Positions 45,850 through 56,870 of a stretch of DNA of 64,000 bases are shown here, one piece after another (within the stretch, counting starts at the first letter, position 1; every line of letters begins with the position of its first letter). Below the pieces are notes generated by a model. That model saw only the letters and a list, made by a program, of their open reading frames with translations, was not told the origin of the DNA and did no database searches. Origin of the DNA: Desulfosporosinus acididurans (GTDB lineage: Bacteria > Bacillota > Desulfitobacteriia > Desulfitobacteriales > Desulfitobacteriaceae). Location: contig NZ_LDZY01000011.1 of the NCBI RefSeq assembly GCF_001029285.1, positions 1 through 64,000 of the forward strand, written 5' to 3'. The translations under genes were made by a program, and so were the position numbers.

Positions 45850-48800
45850 TTTCAATCCACGCTCCCGTGTAGGGAGCGACTTTACCGTCAAAGCCCGTGT
45901 CTGTCGCCATATTGGTATTTCAATCCACGCTCCCGTGTAGGGAGCGACTATAAAAGTCAACGCTGGGTAAAACCAGATATAATTATTTCAATCCACGCTC
46001 CCGTGTAGGGAGCGACATTATGACATACTTCACCCATACACTATTACAGAGATTTCAATCCACGCTCCCGTGTAGGGAGCGACGGATTTAATGTTGGGTT
46101 AAGCATGAACGGTGTTATTTCAATCCACGCTCCCGTGTAGGGAGCGACACCATGACACTAACGAAAACAAAATTAATGAAACAATTTCAATCCACGCTCC
46201 CGTGTAGGGAGCGACGTCCTATTTTCATCTCTCTCACCTCCCCCTCAATATTTCAATCCACGCTCCCGTGTAGGGAGCGACGTCTTATTAACAATATAAT
46301 TTCCAGCAGGAATAAATTTCAATCCACGCTCCCGTGTAGGGAGCGACTTACTTAGAAAACTTGTTGAAACTGACGATCAAATTTCAATCCACGCTCCCGT
46401 GTAGGGAGCGACAAAATGAAATTAACGGCTATTTATAGGATCGATAATTTCAATCCACGCTCCCGTGTAGGGAGCGACTTTCATCCGAAAGAGAGAATTT
46501 GCTCTTATTCATATTTCAATCCACGCTCCCGTGTAGGGAGCGACGTCAAGATAGATATTTAGGCTGTCATGATAAATGTATTTCAATCCACGCTCCCGTG
46601 TAGGGAGCGACGTATAGTAGGAATGTAGTATGCAAATAAGTTGTATTTCAATCCACGCTCCCGTGTAGGGAGCGACGAGCGAACCATCGACATAAATGTG
46701 CACGCCCAAAATTTCAATCCACGCTCCCGTGTAGGGAGCGACCTAAACACAACAGATACTTTACACAAGACGCAAATTTCAATCCACGCTCCCGTGTAGG
46801 GAGCGACCTTCGTAGCTGATTTCGAAACCACTACCATAGCTATTTCAATCCACGCTCCCGTGTAGGGAGCGACTAATTTTTAATGATTATTGGTGTGATT
46901 AGTGAGATTTCAATCCACGCTCCCGTGTAGGGAGCGACCTGAGTGTTTTGGTTACAATTTCATCAAAATCATTATTTCAATCCACGCTCCCGTGTAGGGA
47001 GCGACGTAATCACTTTGCGCTGGCACCCCAATAAGTCCAATTTCAATCCACGCTCCCGTGTAGGGAGCGACTCCGCATTGCTTCCAACTGCCTTTGACGG
47101 ATTCAAATTTCAATCCACGCTCCCGTGTAGGGAGCGACGCTTCTCTTCTTTAGGGCGGTGATATTATGCCAATTTCAATCCACGCTCCCGTGTAGGGAGC
47201 GACGCTTCTCTTCTTTAGGGCGGTGATATTATGCCAATTTCAATCCACGCTCCCGTGTAGGGAGCGACGTATATAATTCCAGTTTAATCGTGAATGAATC
47301 TCTGATTTCAATCCACGCTCCCGTGTAGGGAGCGACAGTACGTCTTTTAAGACTTTGCTAATCCATCCCGATTTCAATCCACGCTCCCGTGTAGGGAGCG
47401 ACGGGCTTCCACATGGGATTTTTCAACGCCCACATGAATTTCAATCCACGCTCCCGTGTAGGGAGCGACCTCATTCCGAGTCTGCGAATATTGCATAATT
47501 GCAATTTCAATCCACGCTCCCGTGTAGGGAGCGACTGTGCTGGAAACTATTAAACATACTTTATAGGAGATTTCAATCCACGCTCCCGTGTAGGGAGCGA
47601 CAACCCTTTTAGGAGACTAGTTTTTCCGTAGCCAGATTTCAATCCACGCTCCCGTGTAGGGAGCGACATTGGGATGTGGCAAAATTCAAATAAGGGGGTT
47701 GTATTTCAATCCACGCTCCCGTGTAGGGAGCGACCAACGTTGTTGCGGTTATCTTTCTTGACAAGACATTTCAATCCACGCTCCCGTGTAGGGAGCGACT
47801 TGCTAATCAGTTTCACAGAGTTGGCGAGTGCGATTTCAATCCACGCTCCCGTGTAGGGAGCGACTTCCGGCGAAAAAACCTTGCAAATTGTGCATCAATT
47901 TCAATCCACGCTCCCGTGTAGGGAGCGACACACAAGAAACCACTTAGAAAGACTCCTGAGTATATATTTCAATCCACGCTCCCGTGTAGGGAGCGACATG
48001 GCTCGGACGCGGGGTTATCGTACTGGAACCTATTTCAATCCACGCTCCCGTGTAGGGAGCGACTAGGGTGCGTGCTTGCCCTCTTCGGTGGTAACTGATT
48101 TCAATCCACGCTCCCGTGTAGGGAGCGACGATAAAACACCTGTTGTAGTGTCCATGACAAATGATTTCAATCCACGCTCCCGTGTAGGGAGCGACAAAAA
48201 GGTACTGAAGGTAATATTAACTTGGTAGAGATTTCAATCCACGCTCCCGTGTAGGGAGCGACCGATGGATTAAGATTGTAAATTACTACCTGATTATTTC
48301 AATCCACGCTCCCGTGTAGGGAGCGACGCTCCGATGCTCTTGCAATATCACGATAGCCAAATTTCAATCCACGCTCCCGTGTAGGGAGCGACGATCTTAC
48401 AGAGATAGTTAAAGTAAATGACATGGATTTCAATCCACGCTCCCGTGTAGGGAGCGACTAACCTGAGTATATCTAGATGGTCTACTGGGATAATTTCAAT
48501 CCACGCTCCCGTGTAGGGAGCGACAGTCCCTAAGTCATCAGCTAAACTAGATAGACTAATTTCAATCCACGCTCCCGTGTAGGGAGCGACTGAAATGCGA
48601 ACCGAGCTGCAGATGCGTCATTTAATTTCAATCCACGCTCCCGTGTAGGGAGCGACGCTGAAGATGCGGTGGACGTTGGCGGCGAGAGTATTTCAATCCA
48701 CGCTCCCGTGTAGGGAGCGACAAGGGGGCGATTATCATGTAACGCTCTGATTCGGTATTTCAATCCACGCTCCCGTGTAGGGAGCGACAAGTCGATGTTG

Positions 48801-49253
48801 TTAAGACAGCGCCCAGGGGATTATTTCAATCCACGCTCCCGTGTAGGGAGCGACAACCGATTGTGGCGATTGCTGGCGGGATGCTTTAATTTCAATCCAC
48901 GCTCCCGTGTAGGGAGCGACAAATGACGCATCTGCAGCTCGGTTCGCATTTCATAATTTCAATCCACGCTCCCGTGTAGGGAGCGACATGCGCTGGATTA
49001 TGGCGTTCTTTGGTGTTGAGACGATTTCAATCCACGCTCCCGTGTAGGGAGCGACGCGCGGATCCGTTGATCGGGCATTACCCAAAAGGTATTTCAATCC
49101 ACGCTCCCGTGTAGGGAGCGACCGAATGATCATATCTGATGGAAAGGGCGGATGGATTTCAATCCACGCTCCCGTGTAGGGAGCGACATAAATCCAGCGC
49201 AACAGTAGCTTGTGACGTCTGATTTCAATCCACGCTCCCGTGTAGGGAGCGAC
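45850..49253 (-). CRISPR. Type I-C CRISPR array, 52 repeats, 51 spacers
   Basis: By hand count there are 52 copies of a 32-base repeat. On the minus strand it begins GTCGCTCCC and ends GGATTGAAAT, with the CGCTCCC/GGGAGCG hairpin stem typical of type I-C. Spacers are 33-36 bases long. Transcription runs leftwards from the leader beside cas2, so the spacers near 49220 are newest. All repeats look identical, including the distal one. One repeat-spacer unit is tandemly duplicated (47139-47236), and two spacers are reverse complements of one another (48591-48624 and 48921-48955). Confidence 0.99.
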
Positions 49254-49419
49254 GCAAAAATTAACAAAAACTATCTCCTACAAAGCAATTTTTGTCATTA
49301 AACCCCATATAATTACTAATCAAACTTTCTCTCTTCCATATCTCTACATATTTCAACAGATTACTTCTTATCTCGCGGTGCGAATCCCCCAGGGATTTTA
49401 TGTTCGCTTCACATTCGCA
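49254..49419 (-). promoter_or_regulatory. CRISPR leader
   Basis: AT-rich stretch between cas2 and the first repeat on the transcription side of the array, the normal place for the leader and array promoter. GTGCGAAT (49379-49386) and ATTCGCAC (49413-49420) form an inverted repeat directly after the cas2 stop and may terminate the cas transcript or fold in the leader. Confidence 0.75.
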
Positions 49420-49704
49420 CTAAATAATCAAAGTGTCCTCAACATCAAAAGAAGCCTTTACTCCGATATGCTCAACCTTATCCTTGTAATTATTTCCTAG
49501 AAAATAAAACCTCAAGCTATCTTTCTCGATATCAATAATTTTCTCCAATTTGTGCTGTACTTCGCGGAACTTAGCCATCTCCAGCACGCATTCAAAAACC
49601 GAATTTTGAACGCGCTGTCCGTAATTCACACATTGCTTGGCAACCTGACGCAGCCGTTTTCTCCCTGCCGCTGATTGCGTATTTACGTCATACGTGATAA
49701 GCAC
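49420..49704 (-). CDS. cas2: CRISPR-associated protein Cas2
   Basis: A 94-residue ferredoxin-fold protein that pairs with Cas1 to integrate new spacers. It begins LITYDVNT with the conserved Asp near residue 6, continues RLRQVAKQCVNYGQRVQNSVFE and ends in a short beta strand. The start is GTG with AGGTGAG upstream. It is the last cas gene, next to the leader, 16 bases after cas1. Confidence 0.95.
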   Translation of the reverse strand: MLITYDVNTQSAAGRKRLRQVAKQCVNYGQRVQNSVFECVLEMAKFREVQHKLEKIIDIEKDSLRFYFLGNNYKDKVEHIGVKASFDVEDTLII

Positions 49705-49720
49705 TAAAATATTATCTCAC

Positions 49721-50752
49721 CTACTTCCACATAAACGCTGGGTACCCGTCCAAATCCCCCCGGATAAACCGGGCAAGCAACATAGCCTGGGCATAAGGAA
49801 CCAGTCCCCATTCTATTTTTTCCTGCAGAAAGGGATGCCTGATCTCCTCTTGCTTTCTGCTTTGCCATGCTTTAAGAATAGCTTTTCTCGTATCATCGTC
49901 CATAATAACCGCTCCGTTTTCCATCCGGGTAAAGCCCTTGCCATTGATTTCTCTTTTATTGACTAAAGAAATAACAAACCGGTCTGCATAAACTGCCCTC
50001 AGCTCTTCCATCAAATCCAACGCCAAAGAAATCCTTCCTGGCCTGTCCCGGTGTAAAAATCCCACATAGGGGTCTAAACCAACCGTTTCTAAGGCCGCTG
50101 CAGCATCATGGGCCAAAAGGGTATAGACAAAAGACAGCATAGCGTTGACGTTGTCCAGGGGCGGACGTTTATTCCGGGCTTTAAAATAAAAATCATCCTT
50201 TTGCTGAAGAATCAAATCGTCCATTACCCGAAAGTATTGGGCCGCGGCTTCTCCTTCAAATCCCCGCAGCTGCTCTAAATCCTGACTTTTTTCAACCAGC
50301 TTCAAAGCGTTAGCTAGGGTTTGGCAAACTCCTTTTAATTTGTCCACATCCAGCCGAGCCCCATGATCCCTGGTTGCCCGCTCCAATACCCAGCGGGCAT
50401 TGTATATTTTTCCCAGTATAAAGGATTGAGCAATTTTATGGCTCTCCGCCGCATCCTCCGATAATCTGTATTGAGTTTTTCGCAAGGTAACATTGCCTTT
50501 AACTTCGCCAACCACTCTGCCTAGGAATTTTCCGCTGGACTTCATAAAACTCAAGGCGATATTGCGCTGGGCGCAGGCACCCATCAGAGCCGGACTGGCG
50601 CCGGTGTAGCCAAAAGCAATAATACTCTCCAGATTATGCAAGGGAACTCTCAGCGCCTCTGCCTCATCCTTTAAAATGACAATATTTTCACCATCAAGAG
50701 ATAAATACGTATTGGTCGACGTCACATAAAGTGTATTCAATAATTTTCTCAT
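49721..50752 (-). CDS. cas1: CRISPR-associated integrase Cas1 (type I-C)
   Basis: The 343-residue spacer integrase. It has an N-terminal beta domain (NTLYVTSTNTYLSLDGENIVI) and a C-terminal helical catalytic domain with Glu in RGFEGEAAAQYF (near 166), His in VGFLHRDRPGR (near 234) and acidic residues in LALDLMEELR, the metal-binding triad of Cas1. It overlaps the cas4 stop by four bases (ATGA), so both are translated together. Confidence 0.97.
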   Translation of the reverse strand: MRKLLNTLYVTSTNTYLSLDGENIVILKDEAEALRVPLHNLESIIAFGYTGASPALMGACAQRNIALSFMKSSGKFLGRVVGEVKGNVTLRKTQYRLSEDAAESHKIAQSFILGKIYNARWVLERATRDHGARLDVDKLKGVCQTLANALKLVEKSQDLEQLRGFEGEAAAQYFRVMDDLILQQKDDFYFKARNKRPPLDNVNAMLSFVYTLLAHDAAAALETVGLDPYVGFLHRDRPGRISLALDLMEELRAVYADRFVISLVNKREINGKGFTRMENGAVIMDDDTRKAILKAWQSRKQEEIRHPFLQEKIEWGLVPYAQAMLLARFIRGDLDGYPAFMWK

Positions 50753-51420
50753 TGATCAACCTCAATTTCCGCAATAGACTTCTTCATATAAGCCAGAGCC
50801 GAGGGATTTTTATATAGCTTAGGCAGGCAAAGCTCACTGAGGGAACAAGCTTTGCAGCCTTTGGTCGGCTTTACTTTAGGCGTATACCGTCGATCGTACA
50901 ATTCATGCATCTCTCTGCAAATAGTCGTTACCTGTTCCCGGATCTCCTCGTCAAGCAGCACTTTAAGCCTACGTTTAGGTTCCTCATAGAACAGAAACCC
51001 TTCGGGAATTGTACACAAAAGCATTTCTTCCAGGCACATAGCCTGAGCGCATAATTGCAGGACGTCTACATTATTCTGCTTGGGCTTGCCTCGTTTATAC
51101 TCTACAGGAATCGGCTTGTACCTTACCTCTCGACCAAAAAGAGTGACTCCGTCCCGGGCCTTGTGGAACTCCACCACATCACAAGCCCCGGTAATCCCTA
51201 AGGTACGTGAAAAGATTCCCATGCCCCGGGATATGATCAAATCTCCCCTCTTTTCCTTGATGGTATTGTCATGAGTTTTCTCGTGCAGGATTTCGCCCTC
51301 AACTGTGCGCAAATTCTCCTGCCACTGCTGTTCGATATGGATTAAAGCCCACTGTCGTTTGCAGAAAGCGAAATGCTGTATTCCGGACAGAAGCAGGAAA
51401 TCTTCTTCATCATACTCCAT
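50749..51420 (-). CDS. cas4: CRISPR-associated exonuclease Cas4
   Basis: A 223-residue PD-(D/E)XK nuclease with a [4Fe-4S] cluster that selects PAM-flanked prespacers. It has the N-terminal Cys in FAFCKRQWAL, catalytic GDLIISRGM/GACDVVEF and PVEYKRGKPK segments, and the C-terminal cysteines in GCKACSLSELCLP. GGAGGTTTTTA precedes the ATG. It starts a cas4-cas1-cas2 adaptation block separated from cas3 by 257 non-coding bases, in which I see no gene but which may hold a separate promoter. Confidence 0.96.
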   Translation of the reverse strand: MEYDEEDFLLLSGIQHFAFCKRQWALIHIEQQWQENLRTVEGEILHEKTHDNTIKEKRGDLIISRGMGIFSRTLGITGACDVVEFHKARDGVTLFGREVRYKPIPVEYKRGKPKQNNVDVLQLCAQAMCLEEMLLCTIPEGFLFYEEPKRRLKVLLDEEIREQVTTICREMHELYDRRYTPKVKPTKGCKACSLSELCLPKLYKNPSALAYMKKSIAEIEVDQ

Positions 51421-51677
51421 TAAAAACCTCCAGACTCAATCCTTCTGAGAATTCTTCAGATATTTTATAACTACCAATATTTCAGAGTGATTCCAGCAAC
51501 AGTAGATCCTGTAAGGTTCTATATACCTTTGTAGAGGAATACTAACCCATCGATATATGATTTCCAACCAAGCACCTTACAAACCTCCAACTACTCTCAA
51601 GACGAACAGGGAAACAATCATTTCAAAAAGAGCCGCGCTCGGTATTGCAGTTTTTACCACTATTAATCTATAGCTAA

Positions 51678-53870
51678 TCAAATGATGATTGCTTCTCCTT
51701 TATACTTTTTTAATTTCACGATGCCGGCCATATAACCAAGAAAACAGTCGTATTCGAGATTCCACCTGTATATATAATCCATGATCATGGGCGTTCTCAA
51801 TTCGTCCAACTTATATTTGGCAATTTGAACTGAGACTTTCTGCAATTCTTTCCAATCGACTTTTCCATATTGCAAGCGCTTTGCCACAGCCGGATCAACA
51901 ACGACGAGACGGGTATTGCTGTCAATCACCTTGAAATCCTGTTCCACCTGAGGAAATCTTTTCAATTTCTCAGCGGTGACTAAATTTTCATGTTTTTTAG
52001 ATAACCCATATAAAGCAATTTCATCAGCAAGGGATTGGGTACTCAATTCAGGCATAATGGTTTTGTTCTCTTCAAAATACCCTTTGAGAACAGCAGCAGC
52101 CTCCTTTAAACCTGGATTGAGCCTTAACAATCCGTCTTCCAAAATACAAAATGTCCACATTCCCGCATCATCAAGGAGGCCCTCCCGATTAACACGCCCC
52201 GAAACTTGCAGCAGCGATACCAGCGATCCAAGTTCGCGGAATCCATTTCTGAAAGACAGATCTACTCCGGCTTCAATACACGACGTTGCAATCAGAATCC
52301 AATTAGTGTCCTCTTTATCAGCCAAGCGTTCTTTAACTCGTTTAAGGGTGTTTTCCCGATCGTTTACGATCAATGCCGTAGACAAATGCTCGACATACTC
52401 TCGGCCAAAGTGTTCTGAAAAATAGTCCGCTAATACGGCAGCGCTTTGAACCGTGTTCAAGATAACCAGTCTCGGACCCGGAAACTTGTTGATCCACTCA
52501 GCAAGCTCCGCTATGCCTTTAGGAGATAAATCGCTATGATAAGAAATTCGGTTGTTTTCATAGACCGCAAGGCGCTTGCGCAGTTCGTTAGAGATGATTT
52601 CCGGTACAGAGTGGGAATTTTCGGTGCCGGCAATTTCCGGGATTGTCCAGTATCGATTCAGTGAACCGGAGGCCAGAACCCAGTAGCAACTCCATTCCGC
52701 AGCATAAATGTTAATCCACTTCCAGGCAATAGGCAGAAGTTTAGCCGGCAAAGCAGCATGGGATTCATCCACAAAAACGGCACTGCCGGGCAATTCATGC
52801 AATCGGCGCAGAGTTGAGGTAGAATTCGAGGCCAGCGTTTCAAAAAAAGCAACTGCCGTTGTGACAATAATTGGTGCCCGCCAAAGTGCGGTCATATGTC
52901 TGGCATCTTCGGATTCAAAGTCCGCCCGATGGTGCATCTCCGCTACAACCTCATCAGCCTTTTCCCCCGGCAAAACGAGAGCCTTCCGATAGATATCAAC
53001 GGATTGTTTAATGATATTCGTAAAGGGCAATACAACAAAGATGCGCCGTAGTCTGCGCTTTTCCGCTTGGGCAAGCAAATGAGCCATAACCGCCGTCGTC
53101 TTTCCAGAGCCAACCGGACTGTCACAGGAGGTTATGTCGACGTTAATGTCGGCATCTCGACAAGCAAAATACATCTCATTGCGCAGAGCGTTCCGATCAT
53201 CGTCGGTTCCTTTCTTCTTTAGCCCTGCAATATGCCGGTCTAATTGGTCAAGCCGTTCGGCGGCGCGCAATTTAACCGGACTCATTTCGGCTGGATACTG
53301 CTGATAATGAATCGCTGTATCGGTGTGATCAGCATCAGCGAGGCAGGATAAGAGCATCCGCAAGAAAACCGAAGGATCTCCTTTGATTTCCTCCCCACCG
53401 TAGTCAAAATGGCTATCAATGAGGTCGTTGTGGATTGCCTGCAATTCCGGCAGCTCTCTATCTACATCCAAAGCAATGGAACTATCCCGAAAAATCGCCT
53501 TATCACCCTTATCCATTTCGACAGTAAAATCAGGAAAGCCAATGTGGTGAGCCTGGATTACAGCGGCGGAATAAGCCGAAAAGTGTTTGTTATTCAAAAA
53601 ATAAGCGACTCCTGCATCTACGTGATTATACGGAAGAGATTTTGATGATGTTTTCCCGGCAAGTACATCCTGATTTTCGTGGTTCAGTTTGCCTAAATCA
53701 TGAAACGTGGAGGCTTTTTCCGTTATCCCTGATAGCAGTGTTTTGTCACAATTTGCATAACAGCTTATATCCTGGACATATTCCTGGGTAAGCGACCTGA
53801 CACCACGAATATGTGCCAAGTACTCCTGCTCAGGAATATCATTTTTTTTACTGTGCGCGTAATAAATCAT
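51678..53870 (-). CDS. cas3: CRISPR-associated helicase-nuclease Cas3
   Basis: The 730-residue effector nuclease that degrades DNA bound by Cascade. The N-terminal HD nuclease domain shows KASTFHDLGKLNHE and AVIQAHHIGFPDF. The helicase part has Walker A SPVGSGKTTAVMAHL, the DEAH-type VFVDESHAALP and motif VI-like VSGRVNREG. It overlaps cas7 by four bases. In most type I-C loci cas3 is the first gene, before cas5; here it follows cas7. Length is normal and both active sites appear intact. Confidence 0.95.
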   Translation of the reverse strand: MIYYAHSKKNDIPEQEYLAHIRGVRSLTQEYVQDISCYANCDKTLLSGITEKASTFHDLGKLNHENQDVLAGKTSSKSLPYNHVDAGVAYFLNNKHFSAYSAAVIQAHHIGFPDFTVEMDKGDKAIFRDSSIALDVDRELPELQAIHNDLIDSHFDYGGEEIKGDPSVFLRMLLSCLADADHTDTAIHYQQYPAEMSPVKLRAAERLDQLDRHIAGLKKKGTDDDRNALRNEMYFACRDADINVDITSCDSPVGSGKTTAVMAHLLAQAEKRRLRRIFVVLPFTNIIKQSVDIYRKALVLPGEKADEVVAEMHHRADFESEDARHMTALWRAPIIVTTAVAFFETLASNSTSTLRRLHELPGSAVFVDESHAALPAKLLPIAWKWINIYAAEWSCYWVLASGSLNRYWTIPEIAGTENSHSVPEIISNELRKRLAVYENNRISYHSDLSPKGIAELAEWINKFPGPRLVILNTVQSAAVLADYFSEHFGREYVEHLSTALIVNDRENTLKRVKERLADKEDTNWILIATSCIEAGVDLSFRNGFRELGSLVSLLQVSGRVNREGLLDDAGMWTFCILEDGLLRLNPGLKEAAAVLKGYFEENKTIMPELSTQSLADEIALYGLSKKHENLVTAEKLKRFPQVEQDFKVIDSNTRLVVVDPAVAKRLQYGKVDWKELQKVSVQIAKYKLDELRTPMIMDYIYRWNLEYDCFLGYMAGIVKLKKYKGEAIII

Positions 53871-54751
53871 ACCAACATCAGGTCGCTTACAGAACTCACC
53901 TTAGCCTGCAATTCTTCCGGCAGAGCAGTCTTATCCTCATAATCATCCCAGTTCATGGACGCAATGGTTGCCTCGCCAATACGCTTTGGCGTAAGCGTTT
54001 CTAAAAGAAGATAATCTGGACAACTGCCAAGGGCGTTCAGATGCTCAATATACCAAGCATGACGAATGCGCACATCAGTGCGAATGGCGGAACGATTCAA
54101 ATCATAAGCCCTAGGAATTAAAAGTTTAAGCAAGTCAATATCTTCCTGCATGCAGCCGGTTTTGGCAGCATAATTGGGATTCACAAAAAACGGCATACAG
54201 TAAACGCCGTGTTCCACGATTCGGAAAGCCAAAGGAGCCATCCCCCCTTGTTTATCCTCTTGTACGCCGGCTTTTTTGGTATTTGTATGACGTATAACAT
54301 TGACTGGCGAAATAGATACCCCCACACCAAATTGAACAACCCCCGTTTTGATAAATCCTTTATTAGCCCCTTTTTCTAAAAAAGTATTGCCAAAGACCCG
54401 AGCATCCCAATATTTTTGTACAAAAGTACTTTCTAAGAATTTCTTCTGATCAAAGTTTTTTACATCATTAGACATCTCACCTGTAATAGACTTCAAGTCA
54501 CGGCCGCGGGACTCCAATATGCTGTATCGCTCTGAATTGTTTACATAGGTCTCTGGAAGGCTTTGAAAAAATAAGCTGTCGTGATCCTCCACTAAATCGC
54601 GCAGCTTACGTTTAAAGGAAACAGGTGAAATTTCACCCAGACCATTGGGACGCTGGCGAGGATCGCTCTCTCTGTCTGGATCGCCGTTCGCATTTGAGTT
54701 TACAACTTCAATGACCAAAAGACCGGTTGCGCGCCTAATTTCAGTGTTCAT
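53867..54751 (-). CDS. cas7: CRISPR-associated protein Cas7 (type I-C, Csd2)
   Basis: The 294-residue backbone subunit of the type I-C Cascade that coats crRNA. It starts with the RAMP-like segment RATGLLVIEVVNSNANGDPDRESDPRQR, followed by SPVSFKRKLRDLVED, and contains VQFGVGVSISPVNVIRHTNT typical of Csd2. It overlaps cas8c by 11 bases and cas3 by four, so the effector genes form one transcript. Several copies are expected per Cascade complex. Confidence 0.96.
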   Translation of the reverse strand: MNTEIRRATGLLVIEVVNSNANGDPDRESDPRQRPNGLGEISPVSFKRKLRDLVEDHDSLFFQSLPETYVNNSERYSILESRGRDLKSITGEMSNDVKNFDQKKFLESTFVQKYWDARVFGNTFLEKGANKGFIKTGVVQFGVGVSISPVNVIRHTNTKKAGVQEDKQGGMAPLAFRIVEHGVYCMPFFVNPNYAAKTGCMQEDIDLLKLLIPRAYDLNRSAIRTDVRIRHAWYIEHLNALGSCPDYLLLETLTPKRIGEATIASMNWDDYEDKTALPEELQAKVSSVSDLMLV

Positions 54752-56870
54752 GCTTGACTCCTCCTATACTATTATCATTAACGTTGTCGTCAGCGCTTGC
54801 TGTTACTGAAGACTCTCTTTTGGGAAACGATGCCAGATAACCAATAAAAAGCTGTGCTTTATCAAAATCATTGAAACGTGTTACATCCCCCATCGCAGGA
54901 TACAATTTGTTTGCCACATCTTCATATAAACGAAGAAGCCAGCCGGCTATCCTAGTCCCCTCATTTTTTGTTTTGTCCTTAAAGCGATATTGTTTGGCCC
55001 AGGTTATATAGGGATTCATACGAAGAGACAATTGAGCCATGGCCTGATAGGGCGTTTCCCCGGCTGTAGCAAACAACGCACTGCCCACCAGCTGTGGAGG
55101 AACATCCCCGCGTACAACGTTACAGTACAAGGTATGCAGTTCGTCGGAGATTTTCAAAAGCTGTCCGACTAAATAAGCCATACTTTCCATGTAATTCTCC
55201 TTTCTAGCACCCCGTTTATAAAGTAGCAGCCCAAGAACAGACAACAGAAAAACCGTTTCATTCTTTAATTTATCTAGAGCTCTTTCCTCTGTCTTGTCCT
55301 TGCATTTTGAACCGCCATGCACCCAGTTACCAACATAGCTTACCAGCCCGGATGAATGGGTAAGTACGATATGTAGGTAATTGCCTATCATACTTTCCTG
55401 CATAAGATCAAGAAGCAATTCCATTCCCTGATAATATTTCATTCGTTCAACGGCAGTCTTGCCTTGCGCCAATTCCCCGTTTTGTTTCCAGACATTGTTG
55501 ACGATTTTTGCCACTTGTAGCGGGAAAGGACTTTTTCTCTCACCTAGATCTGTTTCTGGCGCGTTACGGCAGCCGGCCATCCATTCCTCCGCCGCTTGAA
55601 TCAGCTGGTCCGGCGAACAATTTCGAGTAAAGATCACCTTTGAACGAGCTTTGTCCAGTTTGCGGATTGTGAATATCTGAATAAAATCCGACTTCTCCTT
55701 CGTCGGAAGACCTTTGAGCGTCCTAATAAAATCTTTGGCATTGTTTTCAAAACGTGCTTCCGACTGGGCGGAGCTTTCAGCTTGACTGGTACCAAAAATT
55801 GAAGCAAATCTTGGCGAAGTTTCCGACAACTTGGAAGGGTAAACAAATATGATTTCGTTCTTATCGATTTTTCGCCAAGTAATACCCTCCCGCTCCAAGC
55901 CTGCAACCCATTCCAATGATTTTTTGGCGAAAGAACGATTTTCCAGGGCAATTGGATAGGAAGCATCATCTATCTGCTCATAACGATACTGACAAGGCTG
56001 TCCACTGAACATTGAACGCAAGATTACATCAAAGCCATTGAGTTTCACGCTTGGCATAGGTTCATTTGGGTTAACAAAGGGAAGCCCAAATGCGTCAATG
56101 CCAACAACCTCGGACTGTTTAGATATAGTCAGCAAGCTGGATTCCAACAGCCTATCGTTAATCCATTCGGTGGCGTGTTGGCTTGTTACGGGATAGCCAT
56201 ACTGTTGCCATTCAAACAAATCCAAAACAACTGAAATTGATACACCAGTATCAGCGTTATGATTTTTCTGTGGGTTACCTTTATGGAATAGCATAGCAAG
56301 CAGAATGCCTATGTCCTCTTGTTTTTGAAGCTTCGCGAAAACGCATTTTTCCAGTGCGGACTTGAAACTTCTATTAGGCTCGTTTGTGAAACCATCCGCT
56401 AAACGAATTAATTCTGAAACGAGAGTTCGTTCAGGTTGTTCTTGATTTCCAATTAAATCTGAAAGGGTCTGGGAAATATTATGCAAGCTTCTATCAACTT
56501 TTTTGACAATACTTTCTTTCCAATTGTCATTAACACACCATGATTTAATTTTGTCTAAATCGGGGGGGATACTACCCTTTTCAATTTGTTCCAACTCGGA
56601 AAGTTGTTCTTTTTCGGTGATACGGTATAGGGGAACAATATTGAAAGCAGGAAAGGTTCCTTGATTGTTCCCGTATTTTCTCAGTAACTGGGCAAGCTCT
56701 GCACTTATGCTCTCAATTCCACGAACCGAGCCGTCCCGGGCAAGCCATATTCGTATACAGGGTGCTTTGGCAGTAACCTTGGGTAAGGGTTTATATTCTC
56801 TATGCCATTCCCTGGTGCTAATTCCTTTATTCTTTAAAGCAGCAGACAAACTATACAATTCATTGAGCAT
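54741..56870 (-). CDS. cas8c: CRISPR-associated protein Cas8c (Csd1)
   Basis: The 709-residue large subunit of type I-C Cascade, which recognises the PAM. In this family an internal start also gives a small Cas11-like subunit from the C-terminus. Typical segments are CIRIWLARDGSVRGIESI near the N-terminus and LAQLSLRMNPYITWAKQYRF and GWLLRLYEDVANKLYP near the end. The ATG at 56868-56870 overlaps cas5 by 11 bases and follows AAAGGGAGTGAAAACT; an upstream reading of 28 residues inside cas5 is a shadow. I cannot pick the internal start with certainty. Confidence 0.94.
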   Translation of the reverse strand: MLNELYSLSAALKNKGISTREWHREYKPLPKVTAKAPCIRIWLARDGSVRGIESISAELAQLLRKYGNNQGTFPAFNIVPLYRITEKEQLSELEQIEKGSIPPDLDKIKSWCVNDNWKESIVKKVDRSLHNISQTLSDLIGNQEQPERTLVSELIRLADGFTNEPNRSFKSALEKCVFAKLQKQEDIGILLAMLFHKGNPQKNHNADTGVSISVVLDLFEWQQYGYPVTSQHATEWINDRLLESSLLTISKQSEVVGIDAFGLPFVNPNEPMPSVKLNGFDVILRSMFSGQPCQYRYEQIDDASYPIALENRSFAKKSLEWVAGLEREGITWRKIDKNEIIFVYPSKLSETSPRFASIFGTSQAESSAQSEARFENNAKDFIRTLKGLPTKEKSDFIQIFTIRKLDKARSKVIFTRNCSPDQLIQAAEEWMAGCRNAPETDLGERKSPFPLQVAKIVNNVWKQNGELAQGKTAVERMKYYQGMELLLDLMQESMIGNYLHIVLTHSSGLVSYVGNWVHGGSKCKDKTEERALDKLKNETVFLLSVLGLLLYKRGARKENYMESMAYLVGQLLKISDELHTLYCNVVRGDVPPQLVGSALFATAGETPYQAMAQLSLRMNPYITWAKQYRFKDKTKNEGTRIAGWLLRLYEDVANKLYPAMGDVTRFNDFDKAQLFIGYLASFPKRESSVTASADDNVNDNSIGGVKHEH

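Noticed and set aside
46152-49202. Several frames of 60-94 residues inside the CRISPR array
   Set aside because: They are translations of the repeat (for example SLPTRERGLK units) and not genes.
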